The notes beneath the pieces are model-generated. The model searched no databases. It was not told the DNA's origin and saw only the letters and a program-made list of their open reading frames with translations. Positions 1 to 9,600 of a DNA stretch of 64,000 nucleotides are shown here, in pieces; the stretch's first letter is position 1; the number at the start of each line of letters is the position of its first letter. The stretch is taken from the NCBI GenBank assembly GCA_017307275.1, contig JAFKFK010000035.1, forward strand, positions 1 to 64,000, written 5' to 3'. The DNA comes from Alphaproteobacteria bacterium (GTDB lineage: Bacteria; Pseudomonadota; Alphaproteobacteria; Reyranellales; Reyranellaceae). A program made the translations under genes and the position numbers.

Positions 1-12
1 CGGCCGGCAGCG

Positions 13-441
13 GTGACGGACCTCGAACAGCTGTGCCGCGAGCGCGGCGTCAAGCTCACCGGGCAACGGCGCCTGGTGCTGGACGTCGTGGAGGCCTCGA
101 CCGACCATCCCTGCACGCACGAGATCCACCGCCGCGTGGTCGGCCAGGATCGTCGGATCGGGGTGGCGACGGTCTATCGGACGCTGAACAAGCTGGTGGC
201 GGCGGGGATCGTCACGCGGCATGTGTTCCGCGACGGCAAGGCGCGTTACGAGCGCAGCGGGAAGGCACCGCACCCGCACCTGATCGACGTGGCGACGGGC
301 GAGATCGTCGAGGTCGACGACGAGGGCCTCGCGCGACTGGTCGAGGAAGAAGCGCGCCGCATGGGCTTCCGCCTCATCGACTATCGCCTCAAATTGTTCG
401 GGGCGCCTGAAGGGCAGCAAGAACCGTCGGACCTGTCCTGA
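13..441 (+). CDS. Fur-family transcriptional regulator
   Basis: Metal-responsive repressor of the Fur superfamily, about 142 residues. Residues 1-75 form the winged helix, including the DNA-recognition segment with the family motif GVATVYRTLNKL (about 50-61). The metal-binding region keeps H87 and H89 (PHPHLID), but the C-terminal CxxC zinc pair found in many Fur and Zur proteins is absent. This is common in alphaproteobacterial Fur/Irr/Mur-type members, so the metal cannot be named. The start used is a GTG 13 bases into the window. The frame is open up to the window edge, so the true start could lie upstream. No regulated partner is evident; the next gene is 72 bp away. Confidence 0.88.
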   Translation: MTDLEQLCRERGVKLTGQRRLVLDVVEASTDHPCTHEIHRRVVGQDRRIGVATVYRTLNKLVAAGIVTRHVFRDGKARYERSGKAPHPHLIDVATGEIVEVDDEGLARLVEEEARRMGFRLIDYRLKLFGAPEGQQEPSDLS

Positions 442-447
442 AGTCCC

Positions 448-467
448 AGCCGGCTGTGTTTCCGGCT
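448..467 (+). terminator. Possible hairpin after the Fur-family gene
   Basis: A 6-bp GC-rich inverted repeat (AGCCGG / CCGGCT) with an 8-base loop begins 7 bases after the regulator stop codon. There is no T-run, so it is only a weak terminator candidate. Confidence 0.25.
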
Positions 468-513
468 CGTGATGGCGTATTCAATGCGGACCAACTTTGC
501 ATAGGCTGGTGCC

Positions 514-1071
514 GTGACGCCGATCCGAATGGTTGCTGCTTTCGTTCTGGTCTTTGGCTTGACCCTCGCGTCGGTCCGAGCGGTGGAGCCGACGCGCGTC
601 GAGATCGTCGAGCATGGCATTTACACCCTCGACATCGATGGGACGACGCGCGATGCCAACGGCATCGGGCAGAATCAGGTATCGAACATCTGCCACGTTT
701 CCACCACGACCATGATTCCGATGAAGCCCAGCCTGACCTTCGGCTTCCGCTATCGTGTGTGGGGACCGTCAGCCGACGGCGTCGAACGGTTGACCAAGGT
801 AGTGATCTTCCCTGTCGAAGTGACGCCGCCGGGCGCACCAAAACCGTTGAAATCCTACTCCGAGGTCTTCTCGGCGCGGATCGGCGCCGTCGGTTATATC
901 GGCTACGGCTTCGATGAGCCCTGGGAGCTCATGCGGGGTATCTGGACGTTCCAGCTCTTCCAGCGTGGGCGCCTGCTTGCCGAACAGAACTTCACGATCG
1001 TCGACGATCCGCAGGCCACCGTGCCGCGTCGCGACAGCGGCTCGAACTGCTTCCAGATGTCGAGTCTCTAG
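514..1071 (+). CDS. Exported DUF3859-like protein
   Basis: A 185-residue protein with an N-terminal signal peptide: a hydrophobic stretch at about 5-20, with likely cleavage after the SVRA segment near residue 23. The mature part opens with the segment VEIVEHGIYTL, which I associate with DUF3859, a family of small beta-rich exported proteins of unknown function. It ends in a short tail with one cysteine, and another cysteine lies near residue 60, so a disulfide is possible. The start is a GTG. It sits alone between the Fur-family gene and the envelope operon. Function unknown; the family assignment is from memory of the motif. Confidence 0.7.
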   Translation: MTPIRMVAAFVLVFGLTLASVRAVEPTRVEIVEHGIYTLDIDGTTRDANGIGQNQVSNICHVSTTTMIPMKPSLTFGFRYRVWGPSADGVERLTKVVIFPVEVTPPGAPKPLKSYSEVFSARIGAVGYIGYGFDEPWELMRGIWTFQLFQRGRLLAEQNFTIVDDPQATVPRRDSGSNCFQMSSL

Positions 1072-1180
1072 TTCTTCACCTAAAGGTGAGCGCTTCCAGA
1101 TGTGTGGGGGAAAGGGTGTCGGGCTCCTGGGTGTAGGCGTAGTGTAAGGGCAGTGCTGATTGCATTCTTGGAGGCTCGGT

Positions 1181-2131
1181 ATGACGATATGCCGTCCTTT
1201 CTCCCGTGCACTAGCTTGCTTCGCATTCTCCACAGCCGGCTTGGCGGCGTCTGATGCAAAGGCGACCGAAGGGGCGGCGAGTTATTACTTCGCCGGTGGC
1301 TTCGGTTCGTTCCTGACGGCGGTGCCGCCTGAACCGGGCTTCTCGATTGCCAGCCAGACCTTGATGTTCGGCGGGCAGGCGCAGCGCGCGGTTCTTCGTG
1401 GACGAGCCACCTTTGGGCTCTCGGCCTTTGCGCTCTATGAATTTGTCGCCGGAGCTTATGCCTTCGAGCCGAAAATCCTCGGTGGTCGCCTGCAGATCGC
1501 TGCCGCGGCGCCGGTGATCGCCACAGCAAGCATGAACGTCTCGCTCGATACGCGCTTGTTCGGCACCCTTTCCAACACGGCTTCCGACACGGGCTTCGGC
1601 GACATGTTGCTGACGCCGTTCGCCTTCTATTGGAGCTTCGGCGAAATCCACGTGAAACTGGCGCAGTTCGTGGTCGCGCCGACCGGCCGCTACAATGTCG
1701 ATTCGCTGATCAATGTCGGGCGCAACTACTGGGCCTTTGACACCCAGCTCGGCATCACCTGGTTCCACAAGGCCACCGGCACCGAAGTGACCGTGCTGCC
1801 GGGCATCATGATCAACACCACCAACCGGGCAACCGACTACAAGTCGGGCAATGAGTTTCACCTCGACTTCATGGTCAATCAGTTCCTGTCGCCGACCTTT
1901 GCGATCGGGGTGCAGGGTTACTGGTACAAGCAGATCGACGCCGATAGCGGCAGCGGTGCGGTGCTGGGCGCGTTCATGGGCGAGTCGTTCGGGTTGGGGC
2001 CGGCAATTCTCTGGACACCGGAAGCGCTGAAGGGCCGCGCTGCCATCGTCCTGAAATGGCTGCACGACATCAGCAACACGAACAGGCTGAATGGCGACTG
2101 GGGGCAGGTGGCGATCTCGTATCGCTTTTGA
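1181..2131 (+). CDS. SphA/MetA-pathway family outer-membrane beta-barrel protein
   Basis: A 316-residue exported protein of the family annotated as 'involved in meta-pathway of phenol degradation' (COG4313/SphA-like), thought to be outer-membrane channels. A signal peptide covers about residues 1-26. The mature chain has alternating beta-strand patterns and ends in AISYRF, a C-terminal phenylalanine typical of proteins inserted by the BAM machinery. I chose the ATG at 1181 because GGAGG lies 7 bases upstream; a TTG at 1160 is in frame but lacks that support. It is the first gene of a tight operon with the next three genes (gaps of 15 and 14 bp, then a 4-base overlap). A passive channel role is inferred from the family. 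Confidence 0.78.
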   Translation: MTICRPFSRALACFAFSTAGLAASDAKATEGAASYYFAGGFGSFLTAVPPEPGFSIASQTLMFGGQAQRAVLRGRATFGLSAFALYEFVAGAYAFEPKILGGRLQIAAAAPVIATASMNVSLDTRLFGTLSNTASDTGFGDMLLTPFAFYWSFGEIHVKLAQFVVAPTGRYNVDSLINVGRNYWAFDTQLGITWFHKATGTEVTVLPGIMINTTNRATDYKSGNEFHLDFMVNQFLSPTFAIGVQGYWYKQIDADSGSGAVLGAFMGESFGLGPAILWTPEALKGRAAIVLKWLHDISNTNRLNGDWGQVAISYRF

Positions 2132-2146
2132 TCAGGAAGGAACGCC

Positions 2147-3556
2147 ATGTTTCGCTTCACCCTTGCGATCCTTGCGCTTCTCGCCGCCACGGTAGCGGCC
2201 TCTGCACAGTCGCGGACGCCCGACGATCTTGCCCGTCGCGCCGCCGAACGCCGCGCGGTCGAGGCGGTGATCTGGGGCATGCCGGTGGTGAACTACGACC
2301 TCATGTTTCAGGCCATGATCCGCCTGGGCAAAGGCGGCTTCAACGAGATCGTCTACTGGTCGGGCTTGCTCGACTGGAAGAACCAGACGCTGACACCCAA
2401 TCCGGACGCGATCTACTTCATGCCCTTCATCAACACCAAGGAAGTGGGGCCGGTGGTGATCGATATCCCGCCTGCCGACGCCGGCGTGATCAACGGCACC
2501 ATCATGAACGTCTGGCAGGTGCCGCTGGAAGACGTCGGGCCCGCTGGGGCGGACAAGGGCAAGGGCGGCAAGTACCTCGTTCTGCCGCCGGACTACAAGC
2601 AGAAGCCGCCTGCGGGTTACATCGTCCTGCCGTCGGATACCTATCGCGGCTACGCGCTGCTGCGTTCGATCCTCAGAACCGGCAGCGAGGCCGACATCGC
2701 CAAAGCGGTCGACTATGGCAAGCGCATCAAGGTCTATCCGCTGTCGCAAGCTGCCAAGCCATCGCCGACCCAGTTTGTCGACGCCAGGGGCAGCCTGTTT
2801 GAGGCCGCGATCCCCTATAGCGTCCGCTTCTTCGAGGCGCTCGACCGCCAGGTGCAGGCGGAGCCGTGGCTTGTCCGCGACAAGGCGATGATCGACCAAC
2901 TCAAGTCGATCGGCATCGAGCGCGGCAAGCCCTTCGTTGTCGGCGATGCGATGCGCACGATCCTAAACGAGGCCGCCGAAGAAGCGCATGCCTGGCTCGA
3001 AATGAAGTACGAGCAGGCCTTCGCCACGACCTACTTTGATGGCAGTCGCTGGGCGCTTCCGGTCTCGCCCGAATACGTGGCGTCGGCGCCGAAGAACTAC
3101 ACAGCGGCAGACAGTTATCCGGTCGACAGTCGCGGAGTCGTCTTCTCCTTCGCCTTCTTCACGCCTAAGACTCTGGGTGCCGGCCAGTTCTATCTCATGG
3201 CGATCAAGGACAAAGGCGGGCAAGATTTCGACGGTGCGCAGACCTATCGCTTGAACGTGCCGGGGAAGGTGCCTGTCACCCAGTATTGGTCGGCGACGGT
3301 CTACGATCGGGCGACACACACGTTGATCCGCGACATGCCGCGCGCGGGTCGTTCCTCTCAGAGCCCGGGATTGCAGAAGAATGCCGACGGTTCAGTGGAC
3401 CTGTGGTTCGGCCCGGCAGCGCCGGATGGCAAGGGGGCGAACTGGGTGCCGACTAAAGCCGGTGGACGCTTCGAAGTGCTGTTCCGCTTCTATGGACCCG
3501 AGAAAGCCCTATTCGACAAGACCTGGAAGCTGCCCGATATTGAGGAAGTGAAGTAG
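2147..3556 (+). CDS. Exported DUF1254/DUF1214 domain protein
   Basis: A 469-residue protein with a signal peptide (residues 1-20, cleavage after ASA). DUF1254 occupies about residues 50-190 (YDLMFQAM and TPNPDAIYF segments) and DUF1214 about 330-455 (segment YWSATVYDRATHTLI). This two-domain architecture is common in Proteobacteria and has no firmly established biochemical role. A good Shine-Dalgarno (AGGAAGG) precedes the ATG. It is the second gene of the four-gene operon, so the protein probably works in the periplasm with the barrel protein and the HlyD-type adaptor. Confidence 0.85.
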   Translation: MFRFTLAILALLAATVAASAQSRTPDDLARRAAERRAVEAVIWGMPVVNYDLMFQAMIRLGKGGFNEIVYWSGLLDWKNQTLTPNPDAIYFMPFINTKEVGPVVIDIPPADAGVINGTIMNVWQVPLEDVGPAGADKGKGGKYLVLPPDYKQKPPAGYIVLPSDTYRGYALLRSILRTGSEADIAKAVDYGKRIKVYPLSQAAKPSPTQFVDARGSLFEAAIPYSVRFFEALDRQVQAEPWLVRDKAMIDQLKSIGIERGKPFVVGDAMRTILNEAAEEAHAWLEMKYEQAFATTYFDGSRWALPVSPEYVASAPKNYTAADSYPVDSRGVVFSFAFFTPKTLGAGQFYLMAIKDKGGQDFDGAQTYRLNVPGKVPVTQYWSATVYDRATHTLIRDMPRAGRSSQSPGLQKNADGSVDLWFGPAAPDGKGANWVPTKAGGRFEVLFRFYGPEKALFDKTWKLPDIEEVK

Positions 3557-3570
3557 GAAGTTCAGGACAG

Positions 3571-3810
3571 ATGCTCGACCTCTTTGCCTGGGTCGTGCTC
3601 GCAATTCTCGTCGCGAGCGCGGTCGCCATGGTCTTCATCGCAGGTTCTCTGCCGGGCCACATCGCCCGCACGCGCGGTCATCCTTGGGCCGAAGCCGTGA
3701 CGGTCGCGGGCTGGGTGACGCTGTTTCTGGGCTTTGTGCTTTGGCCGGTCGTCTTGATCTGGGCCTATGTCGACGTGCCGTCGCCCCGACGGAACGAGGC
3801 GCGCCAATGA
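3571..3810 (+). CDS. DUF3302 small inner-membrane protein (YiaW-like)
   Basis: A 79-residue protein with two predicted membrane helices (about 5-25 and 45-67) and a short charged loop containing GHIARTRGHPWAEAV. This matches DUF3302, the family of E. coli YiaW, which is encoded beside the membrane-fusion protein YiaV. The same pairing occurs here: its TGA stop overlaps the ATG of the next gene (ATGA), implying translational coupling. Function unknown; probably an inner-membrane partner of the adaptor. Confidence 0.8.
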   Translation: MLDLFAWVVLAILVASAVAMVFIAGSLPGHIARTRGHPWAEAVTVAGWVTLFLGFVLWPVVLIWAYVDVPSPRRNEARQ

Positions 3811-4745
3811 TCATCGCGATCTTCAACGTCTACCTCGTCATTCTGTTCGCGCTGGTGAAGCTCCGCATCGTGCGCTTCACGCTCTTCTGGAAGATCTCGC
3901 CGGCCCTCGTCCTGGTGTTGTTGCTGTTCGGCCTGTTCATCCCGATGGGGTGGGGAGCGCCGGAGGGCAAGGCGCTGGTGATCCGCCCGTCCGTGCCGAT
4001 CGTGGCCGATGTCGCAGGCGAGGTGATCGAAGTGCAGGTCGAGCCCAATCGGCCGCTCAAGGTAGGCGACGTGCTCTTCCGGATCGATCCCGTTCCTTAT
4101 CGCGCCCAGGTCGATGCGCTGGCCGCCCAGCTGCGCTTCGAGGAGCTGCGACTGGAACAGATGACGCAGCTCGAACGCACCCAGGCCGGCCGGGCCTTCG
4201 ACGTGCAGCAGCGAGAAGCCAGTGTCGAGCAGCTCAAGGCGCAGATCGAGGGTGCACAATGGAACCTCGACAAGACCGTGGTGCGGGCGCCGGCCGACGG
4301 CTACGTGACCAACCTCGCCCTGCGCAAAGGTGCACGCGTCGCCAACCTGCCGCTTGCTCCCGTGATGGCGTTCATCGACACCTCCGACACGGTGATCGGC
4401 GTCGAGGTCGCCCAGATCGATGGCCGCTATGTTGCGCCTGGGCAGGAGGTCGAGCTCACCTTCAAGTTTCTGCCGGGCCAGATCCACAAAGGCAGGGTTG
4501 TCGCCGTACTGCAGGCCATTTCGGCTGGCCAGGTGCAAGTGTCGGGGCTGGCCGTGACTCCTGTGCAGATTCAGGCGGCGCCCTTTGCAGTGCGCGTGAA
4601 GCTGGACGATCAGGCATTAGCGGAAAGCCTTCCGGCGGGAAGTGTCGGTGATGCTGCAATCTTCACCGAGCATGTCACGGCGAGCCACATCATCCGCAAG
4701 GTCCTGCTGCGCCAGATCGCGATTCTGAACTACGTGTTGCCGTAA
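3807..4745 (+). CDS. HlyD-family membrane fusion protein (YiaV/EmrA-like)
   Basis: A 312-residue adaptor. It has an N-terminal membrane anchor (helices at about 5-20 and 30-48), a lipoyl/barrel-sandwich half (VPIVADVAGEVIEVQVEPN, about 62-80), a coiled-coil hairpin at about 105-150, and the second lipoyl half (VRAPADGYVTNL, about 158-169) followed by the beta-barrel domain. Such proteins connect an inner-membrane transporter to an outer-membrane channel. The start is the ATG overlapping the DUF3302 stop; in-frame upstream starts would run through the preceding gene. No ABC, MFS or RND pump is in the operon, so either the small DUF3302 protein serves or the pump is encoded elsewhere. Confidence 0.88.
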   Translation: MIIAIFNVYLVILFALVKLRIVRFTLFWKISPALVLVLLLFGLFIPMGWGAPEGKALVIRPSVPIVADVAGEVIEVQVEPNRPLKVGDVLFRIDPVPYRAQVDALAAQLRFEELRLEQMTQLERTQAGRAFDVQQREASVEQLKAQIEGAQWNLDKTVVRAPADGYVTNLALRKGARVANLPLAPVMAFIDTSDTVIGVEVAQIDGRYVAPGQEVELTFKFLPGQIHKGRVVAVLQAISAGQVQVSGLAVTPVQIQAAPFAVRVKLDDQALAESLPAGSVGDAAIFTEHVTASHIIRKVLLRQIAILNYVLP

Positions 4746-4754
4746 GCTTTGGCG

Positions 4755-4771
4755 GCAGCCGCGATGGCTGC
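4755..4771 (+). terminator. Weak hairpin after the envelope operon
   Basis: A 6-bp stem (GCAGCC / GGCTGC) with a 5-base loop lies 10 bases after the adaptor stop codon. No T-run follows, so termination is uncertain. The rest of 4746-4966 shows no gene that I can support. Confidence 0.25.
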
Positions 4772-4966
4772 AATGCCCTCATCGTGCGGCTCGACTTCGT
4801 CAGCAAAGAGAGTCACGGTTGGAGCGTCTGACATGCAGTGCCTGCCTAGGCGGTACAGAGTTCGGGACAAAATTTCGTGGTCCCCTCTTGAAACGCTAGG
4901 CCGCGCGTTTTCATTAATGGAGTAGGAGCACCACGGGGGATCCGGACGATCGCGCGAGGAGGACCG

Positions 4967-5599
4967 ATGCTTCACACAAGTACCGAACTGGTCCTGGCCG
5001 GCAGCATGGTTCTGTTGAGCGTCGCCGTAGCTCGGGCCGACTGTGCTGGCGAATTCGGCGACATCAACCGAATCAAATCGACGGCCGGCCCTTATGAGAT
5101 CGCTACGACGCTGTCGATCACCTATCCGAGCGGTACGCACCAGGGAAGCCAGACGGCGCAGGCCGTTCACGCCGTCCAGGTCGTGCCCCCTCAGTCCTTC
5201 CGTATCCGAACGCGTTCGGCTGAAGTCGTCGTGATCGGCAACGGCAAGGGGTGGGCCAGCGGCGGAGGGCCGTGGGTCGAAGTGACCAAGGAGAAGATGG
5301 CGGACCTGCTGGAGGATGCGCCGCTCAGCGGCTACTTCGCCATCAAAGGCCAGAGCGACCTGCAATGCCAAGGCGTGCAGAACATCGACGGCATGCCCTA
5401 TCTGACTTTCGTCTACACCATTGCCGGGGCCGCCAATGCGAGAGGTCCGCAGACGACACGTATCACGGCCTATTTCGATCCTGTGACCCGCTTGCCCATT
5501 GGCGGGCAAAGCCTGACTGATGTCATGGGTGCGAGAATGCACGCGGAAATGGTCTACCGGTTCGATCCATCGATCAAGATCGACCCCCCCAACCCCTGA
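4967..5599 (+). CDS. Exported protein of unknown function
   Basis: A 210-residue protein with a signal peptide of about 24 residues ending in VARA just before the mature start DCAGEF. The mature part has two cysteines (about residues 26 and 127) that could form a disulfide. It has an alternating hydrophobic pattern suggesting a mainly beta, possibly lipocalin- or LolA-like fold, but I do not recognise the family. GGAGGA stands 4 bases before the ATG. It is monocistronic: tRNA-Arg follows downstream. Confidence 0.75.
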   Translation: MLHTSTELVLAGSMVLLSVAVARADCAGEFGDINRIKSTAGPYEIATTLSITYPSGTHQGSQTAQAVHAVQVVPPQSFRIRTRSAEVVVIGNGKGWASGGGPWVEVTKEKMADLLEDAPLSGYFAIKGQSDLQCQGVQNIDGMPYLTFVYTIAGAANARGPQTTRITAYFDPVTRLPIGGQSLTDVMGARMHAEMVYRFDPSIKIDPPNP

Positions 5600-5716
5600 A
5601 TCGGTCTGCCGTCTGGCGATTGCGCTGGCCGTTTCTCCATGAAGGCGGCAGCGCCGTTACATGGGGCCCGAACGAGGTTCCCAAACGGCGGGAGGATGGG
5701 CTATGAACCCCCTCAC

Positions 5717-5793
5717 GTCCCCGTAGCTCAGCTGGATAGAGCAGCGGTTTCCTAAACCGGAGGTCGGAGGTTCGAATCCTCTCGGGGACGCCA
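5717..5793 (+). tRNA. tRNA-Arg (anticodon CCU)
   Basis: A complete 77-base cloverleaf. The 7-bp acceptor stem pairs GTCCCCG with CGGGGAC, the D arm is GCTC...GAGC, and the anticodon loop TTCCTAA gives anticodon CCU, reading AGG. The T arm carries GGTTCGAATCC, and the encoded CCA ends at 5793. This isoacceptor serves a rare codon in a high-GC genome. No partial copy of its 3' end was noticed further along the window. Confidence 0.96.
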
Positions 5794-6009
5794 CTCCACG
5801 CAAAAGAGAATTCCGATACCCCTGTGGAGCCGGTTTGTGCCGACCGTGTAGCAAGGTGATCCAGGATCGGCGCGTCGGAATCGCCAGCTAGCGAAGCACA
5901 CTCAATCACCCTGACGATGTTGACAGGTTGTTAACCGGTAAAGCCCCGGAGGCGCAGGGGCATTGGAGAAGCGTCGGGCACAGGATACGCTTCGCGGCGA
6001 GGAGCACGC

Positions 6010-6693
6010 ATGTACAGCGTCGCCGTAGTCGAAGATGAGAATCTGGCCCGCAAGGCAATCGCCTTGTCCCTGCGGGAGGCTGGTTATACGGTTCACGAAG
6101 CAAGCGATGCCCTTGTGTGCAGGGCACTGCTGAACCAGACGCGCCTCGACGTGATTGTGCTCGATCTTGGCTTGCCCGGCATAGACGGGATGAGCTTCGC
6201 ACGCGAGATTCGCGGCCAGTCGGACATCGGCCTGATCATCGTTACGCGGCGGTCGGACCCCGAGGGCAGAATCGCGGCCTTGGACCTCGGCGCGGACGAC
6301 TATCTGGTCAAGCCCATTCATTATGGCGAGCTGGCGGCGCGAATCCGCAGCGTCATGCGTCGCTCGGGTCGCGAGCGCGGGCGACACAAGATACTGGGGC
6401 CGTGGGTCGTCGACCTCAAAGCCCGCACCGTCAGCAAGGGAGCCGAAGTCGCCAACCTGACGCGAGGTGAGTTCGATATCCTGGCCAGGCTGATGCAGGC
6501 CGGTACGAAGATCGTCTCTCGCCAGGAACTGCTGTCGGTCATCAGTCGCTCGCCCCTGGAAGCGGATCTGCGCTCGGTCGATGTGCTGGTGAGCAGGCTG
6601 CGTCGCAAGCTGAATGAACTGGACGGTGACAACCTGATCGCGACGGCGCCTGGGTTCGGCTATCGCCTCGTTGCCATACCCGAAGAGCCGTGA
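6010..6693 (+). CDS. OmpR-family DNA-binding response regulator
   Basis: A 227-residue two-domain regulator. The receiver domain (about 1-118) has the acidic pair E8/D9, phosphoacceptor D52 (VIVLDLGLPG), a switch threonine in IIVT and the conserved lysine in DDYLVKPI. A winged-helix Trans_reg_C domain (about 130-225) follows, ending in the usual TAPGFGYRL motif. The stop codon overlaps the GTG start of the large hybrid kinase that follows (GTGA), so the two are translationally coupled. The regulator is therefore the likely output of that kinase through its C-terminal HPt domain. Target genes are not visible, though the large surface-type protein downstream is an obvious candidate. Confidence 0.95.
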   Translation: MYSVAVVEDENLARKAIALSLREAGYTVHEASDALVCRALLNQTRLDVIVLDLGLPGIDGMSFAREIRGQSDIGLIIVTRRSDPEGRIAALDLGADDYLVKPIHYGELAARIRSVMRRSGRERGRHKILGPWVVDLKARTVSKGAEVANLTRGEFDILARLMQAGTKIVSRQELLSVISRSPLEADLRSVDVLVSRLRRKLNELDGDNLIATAPGFGYRLVAIPEEP

Positions 6694-9600
6694 CGGTCTT
6701 TTCGGGCCGACAGCAGGAAAGGCAATTCCTTCGTGCGGCGCTGGAGCGTCGTGCATCGGGATTGCTCGTCGTCCGGGGACCTTCCGGCGTGGGCAAGACC
6801 GCGCTGATCGAACAAGTGCTGCAGGATCTGACGCCGGCTGCGCCGATCATTGGTCGTGGCAAGTATGCAGACCAGTCGTCCGGGGCAGGACTGCGTCCCA
6901 TCGTCGATGCGCTTTCGCAGGCGGTCGATGCCGCGCTTGACCGGCTCTACGACCCGGCGTCCGGGGCGGCCTCGCTGCGGGATTTGGTCGGTGTGCAATA
7001 CGGTACGCTTCTGGCTGCGGGCTTCACGGCTGCCGGACTGACGGGAGAAGCCGCTCCTCCTGCTACGGTAGCGCTGCTGAGCCACGAAGGTACGGTGCGC
7101 CTGGTCGACGCCCTGGTGCGGGTCCTGCAGTGGCTCGAAGGATTTGCCCTGCCGGTCGTGCTCTTCGTCGATGACTGGCATCGTGCCCCCAACGAGGCGG
7201 TGGGCTTCGTCCACGCCTGCAGCCAGCGCGGCGAGGCAAGCCTGCTCAAGCTGGTTCTCGCGATCCGTGGCACCGACGCGACGGCCTGTCCGGCGACAGC
7301 GTCGATCGTGGAGCTGGAGCCGCTGAGCCCACCTCAGCAGTTCGAGCTGCTGGCCGACCTGCTGGATGAACCGGCCCGGGCACACGCGGTCATGAGCTGG
7401 TTGGGTGAGCATTCGAGCGGCCTGCCGTTCGATCTCTGCCAGATCGCACTTGCGCTCAATCGCGCACAGGCTTTCGTCGGCCTCGGTACATCGCAGCGTG
7501 TCGACCCTGCGCGGGTCACCTCCATCGACAATCGCAACATCGACAACATCATCATCCAGCGCGCGCAGACATTGCTGCCGGAGGTGCTTCGTCTTGGAGT
7601 CGCGGCCGCCTTGTGGGGCGATCGCGCGCCCCTCGACATACTTGGCCGATGCCTGGCCCAGTCGCGCGTCTCCGTTCGCGCCGCGGCTGAAGCCCTGCAG
7701 ACGAACAGCCTTCTGCGCATCGATGGCGAGGAGATCGTCTTCCTGCACGACCGGGTAAGGACGAGCCTTCTTCAGGTGCTGGACAATACGGAACTACGTT
7801 CGCTCGCTCATGCGATGTCCGATGTCCTGTTGAGTGAACCCTCGATCGCCCTTCGCCAGACGGCGTTGAGATTGAAGCTCGTCGGTGGCCTCGACGAAGT
7901 GCGCGATGCGTGGCTGTCTGCGCTGTTCGCTGCAGATGCCGCCTCGGCGCGGCTCGCCGCCCAGTTTGACCTTGCGGCGGATTTCGGTGAAGCGGCCTGG
8001 TCGATCTACCAGCGCCTCGCCAACCCGAAAGCCAGCTATCGGCTCGCAGTGCTGCGCGAAGCATGCTTTGCGGCTGCGCATCGCCGGCAGCCTCAAGTGG
8101 CGCGTGAGCGTTGCGTGCGGATGATCGCGGCGGCTTCGAACGACATGGACCTCGCCGACGCCTACGAGAGGAGTGTCGGCGTCATGCGCTTGGCCGGAGC
8201 GGAGTCCGACGCCTGGACCTTCTGCCGCGAAGGGCTCGCACGCTTTGGTGTTCGCTTGCCTACTCGCGTCGGGAGGCTGCGCCTGCTGCTTGCAGTGCTC
8301 CTCTGGAAGTTGGTCGGACGCAAGGCGCGGCGGCTGGTCCATCACGATGCGCGAACGGAAGAAGCCCTGATCTCCTTCGCTAACGCGGCCGGCTACGTCG
8401 TCTGGGAACACAGCCCGCGCCATGCCGCCTACATGGCGATCCAGATGGCCACGCGTGCGCGCTTGAGGGGGTACGATTCGGCCCTCTGGCTAAGCACCGA
8501 CACCGTCATCAACGCCGTCCTGAAAGACTATCGCGCGGCTGCCACATCCGGCGACAGGGCACTGGCTGGCCTGCGGCATCTCCGTGCCGGGCGCGGCATG
8601 ACGATCCATCGAGCGGTGATCTTCGGCAGGATGTGGCGCGATCCGTACGCGTCGCTCATCGAGAGCGCCCGGCAAATCTACGACTTCTGCGTCGCCGAAG
8701 GCGATCTGGTCGGGGCGGCGAATGGGGCGCTCAACGAAACGATGTGGACCTGGCGAAGCGCCGAGACCCTGGAAGAGGTGGCGGCGAAGCTTGAGGACAC
8801 GGGCGGCAAGGCCGCGCGTCTGGGCGACGCGAGGGTCCGTGGCGAGATCGCACTGTTGGCCGAGTTGGTGGGGCGGCTGCGGCAGCCAGAGCCGCTGTCG
8901 TCCGATCTGCCTGACGACTTCGTTCATGGAAAGAGCGACGTGCCCTCACTGGCGGCCGTCGAGTACCTCAGTCTGGTCGGAGACTGGCCGGCTATCCTGC
9001 AGATCATCGATGGATTTCGCGGCAAGCGGCCCATTGCCGATTTCCATCCCAACAGCGTGATCTGGCGCTTCTACAAGAACCTCGCGCGGCTGAAGAGCGG
9101 CCTGCCGCTCGATCGGTCGGATCTGAAGTTCATCGCGCGCGCCGCGCAGGAGAATCCGACGGATCATCTCGGCAAGCTGCTGTTGCTGGAAGCGGAGCAC
9201 CAGCATCGACAGGGAAAGAAGGAGGGCCTGCGGCCTTACACCGACGCGCTCGAGGCGATGCAGAAGGGATCCTCTCGTCTGGAGTTGGGGCTGGCGGCCG
9301 AGTGTGCTGCCGCGGCTGCGCGCGAGCGGGGCGATCATGCAGCACACGAACGGTTTCAGGCCGCCGCGGCGGCAACCTGGTCTGCATGGGGTGCTCTCGG
9401 CAAGCTCGCCATGTACGAGGCCCTGCAGATCAGCCCTCCGATACGCGAGCGGCTGGCCCTGGCCGAAGCGCAGACCGCGATGGCGCAGCGCGGAGCCCTC
9501 GCGAAAGAGCGCTTCCTCGTCGAGGTCGGGCACGAACTTCGAACGCCGCTGCAGGCGATGCAGGGATTGCTCGATCTGGCCGTCGAGCGTCCCGAGGAGA

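Noticed and set aside
5717..5793. tRNA-Arg as the attachment site of an integrated island
   Set aside because: No integrase, no repeated tRNA 3' end noticed, and the following genes show no change of character.
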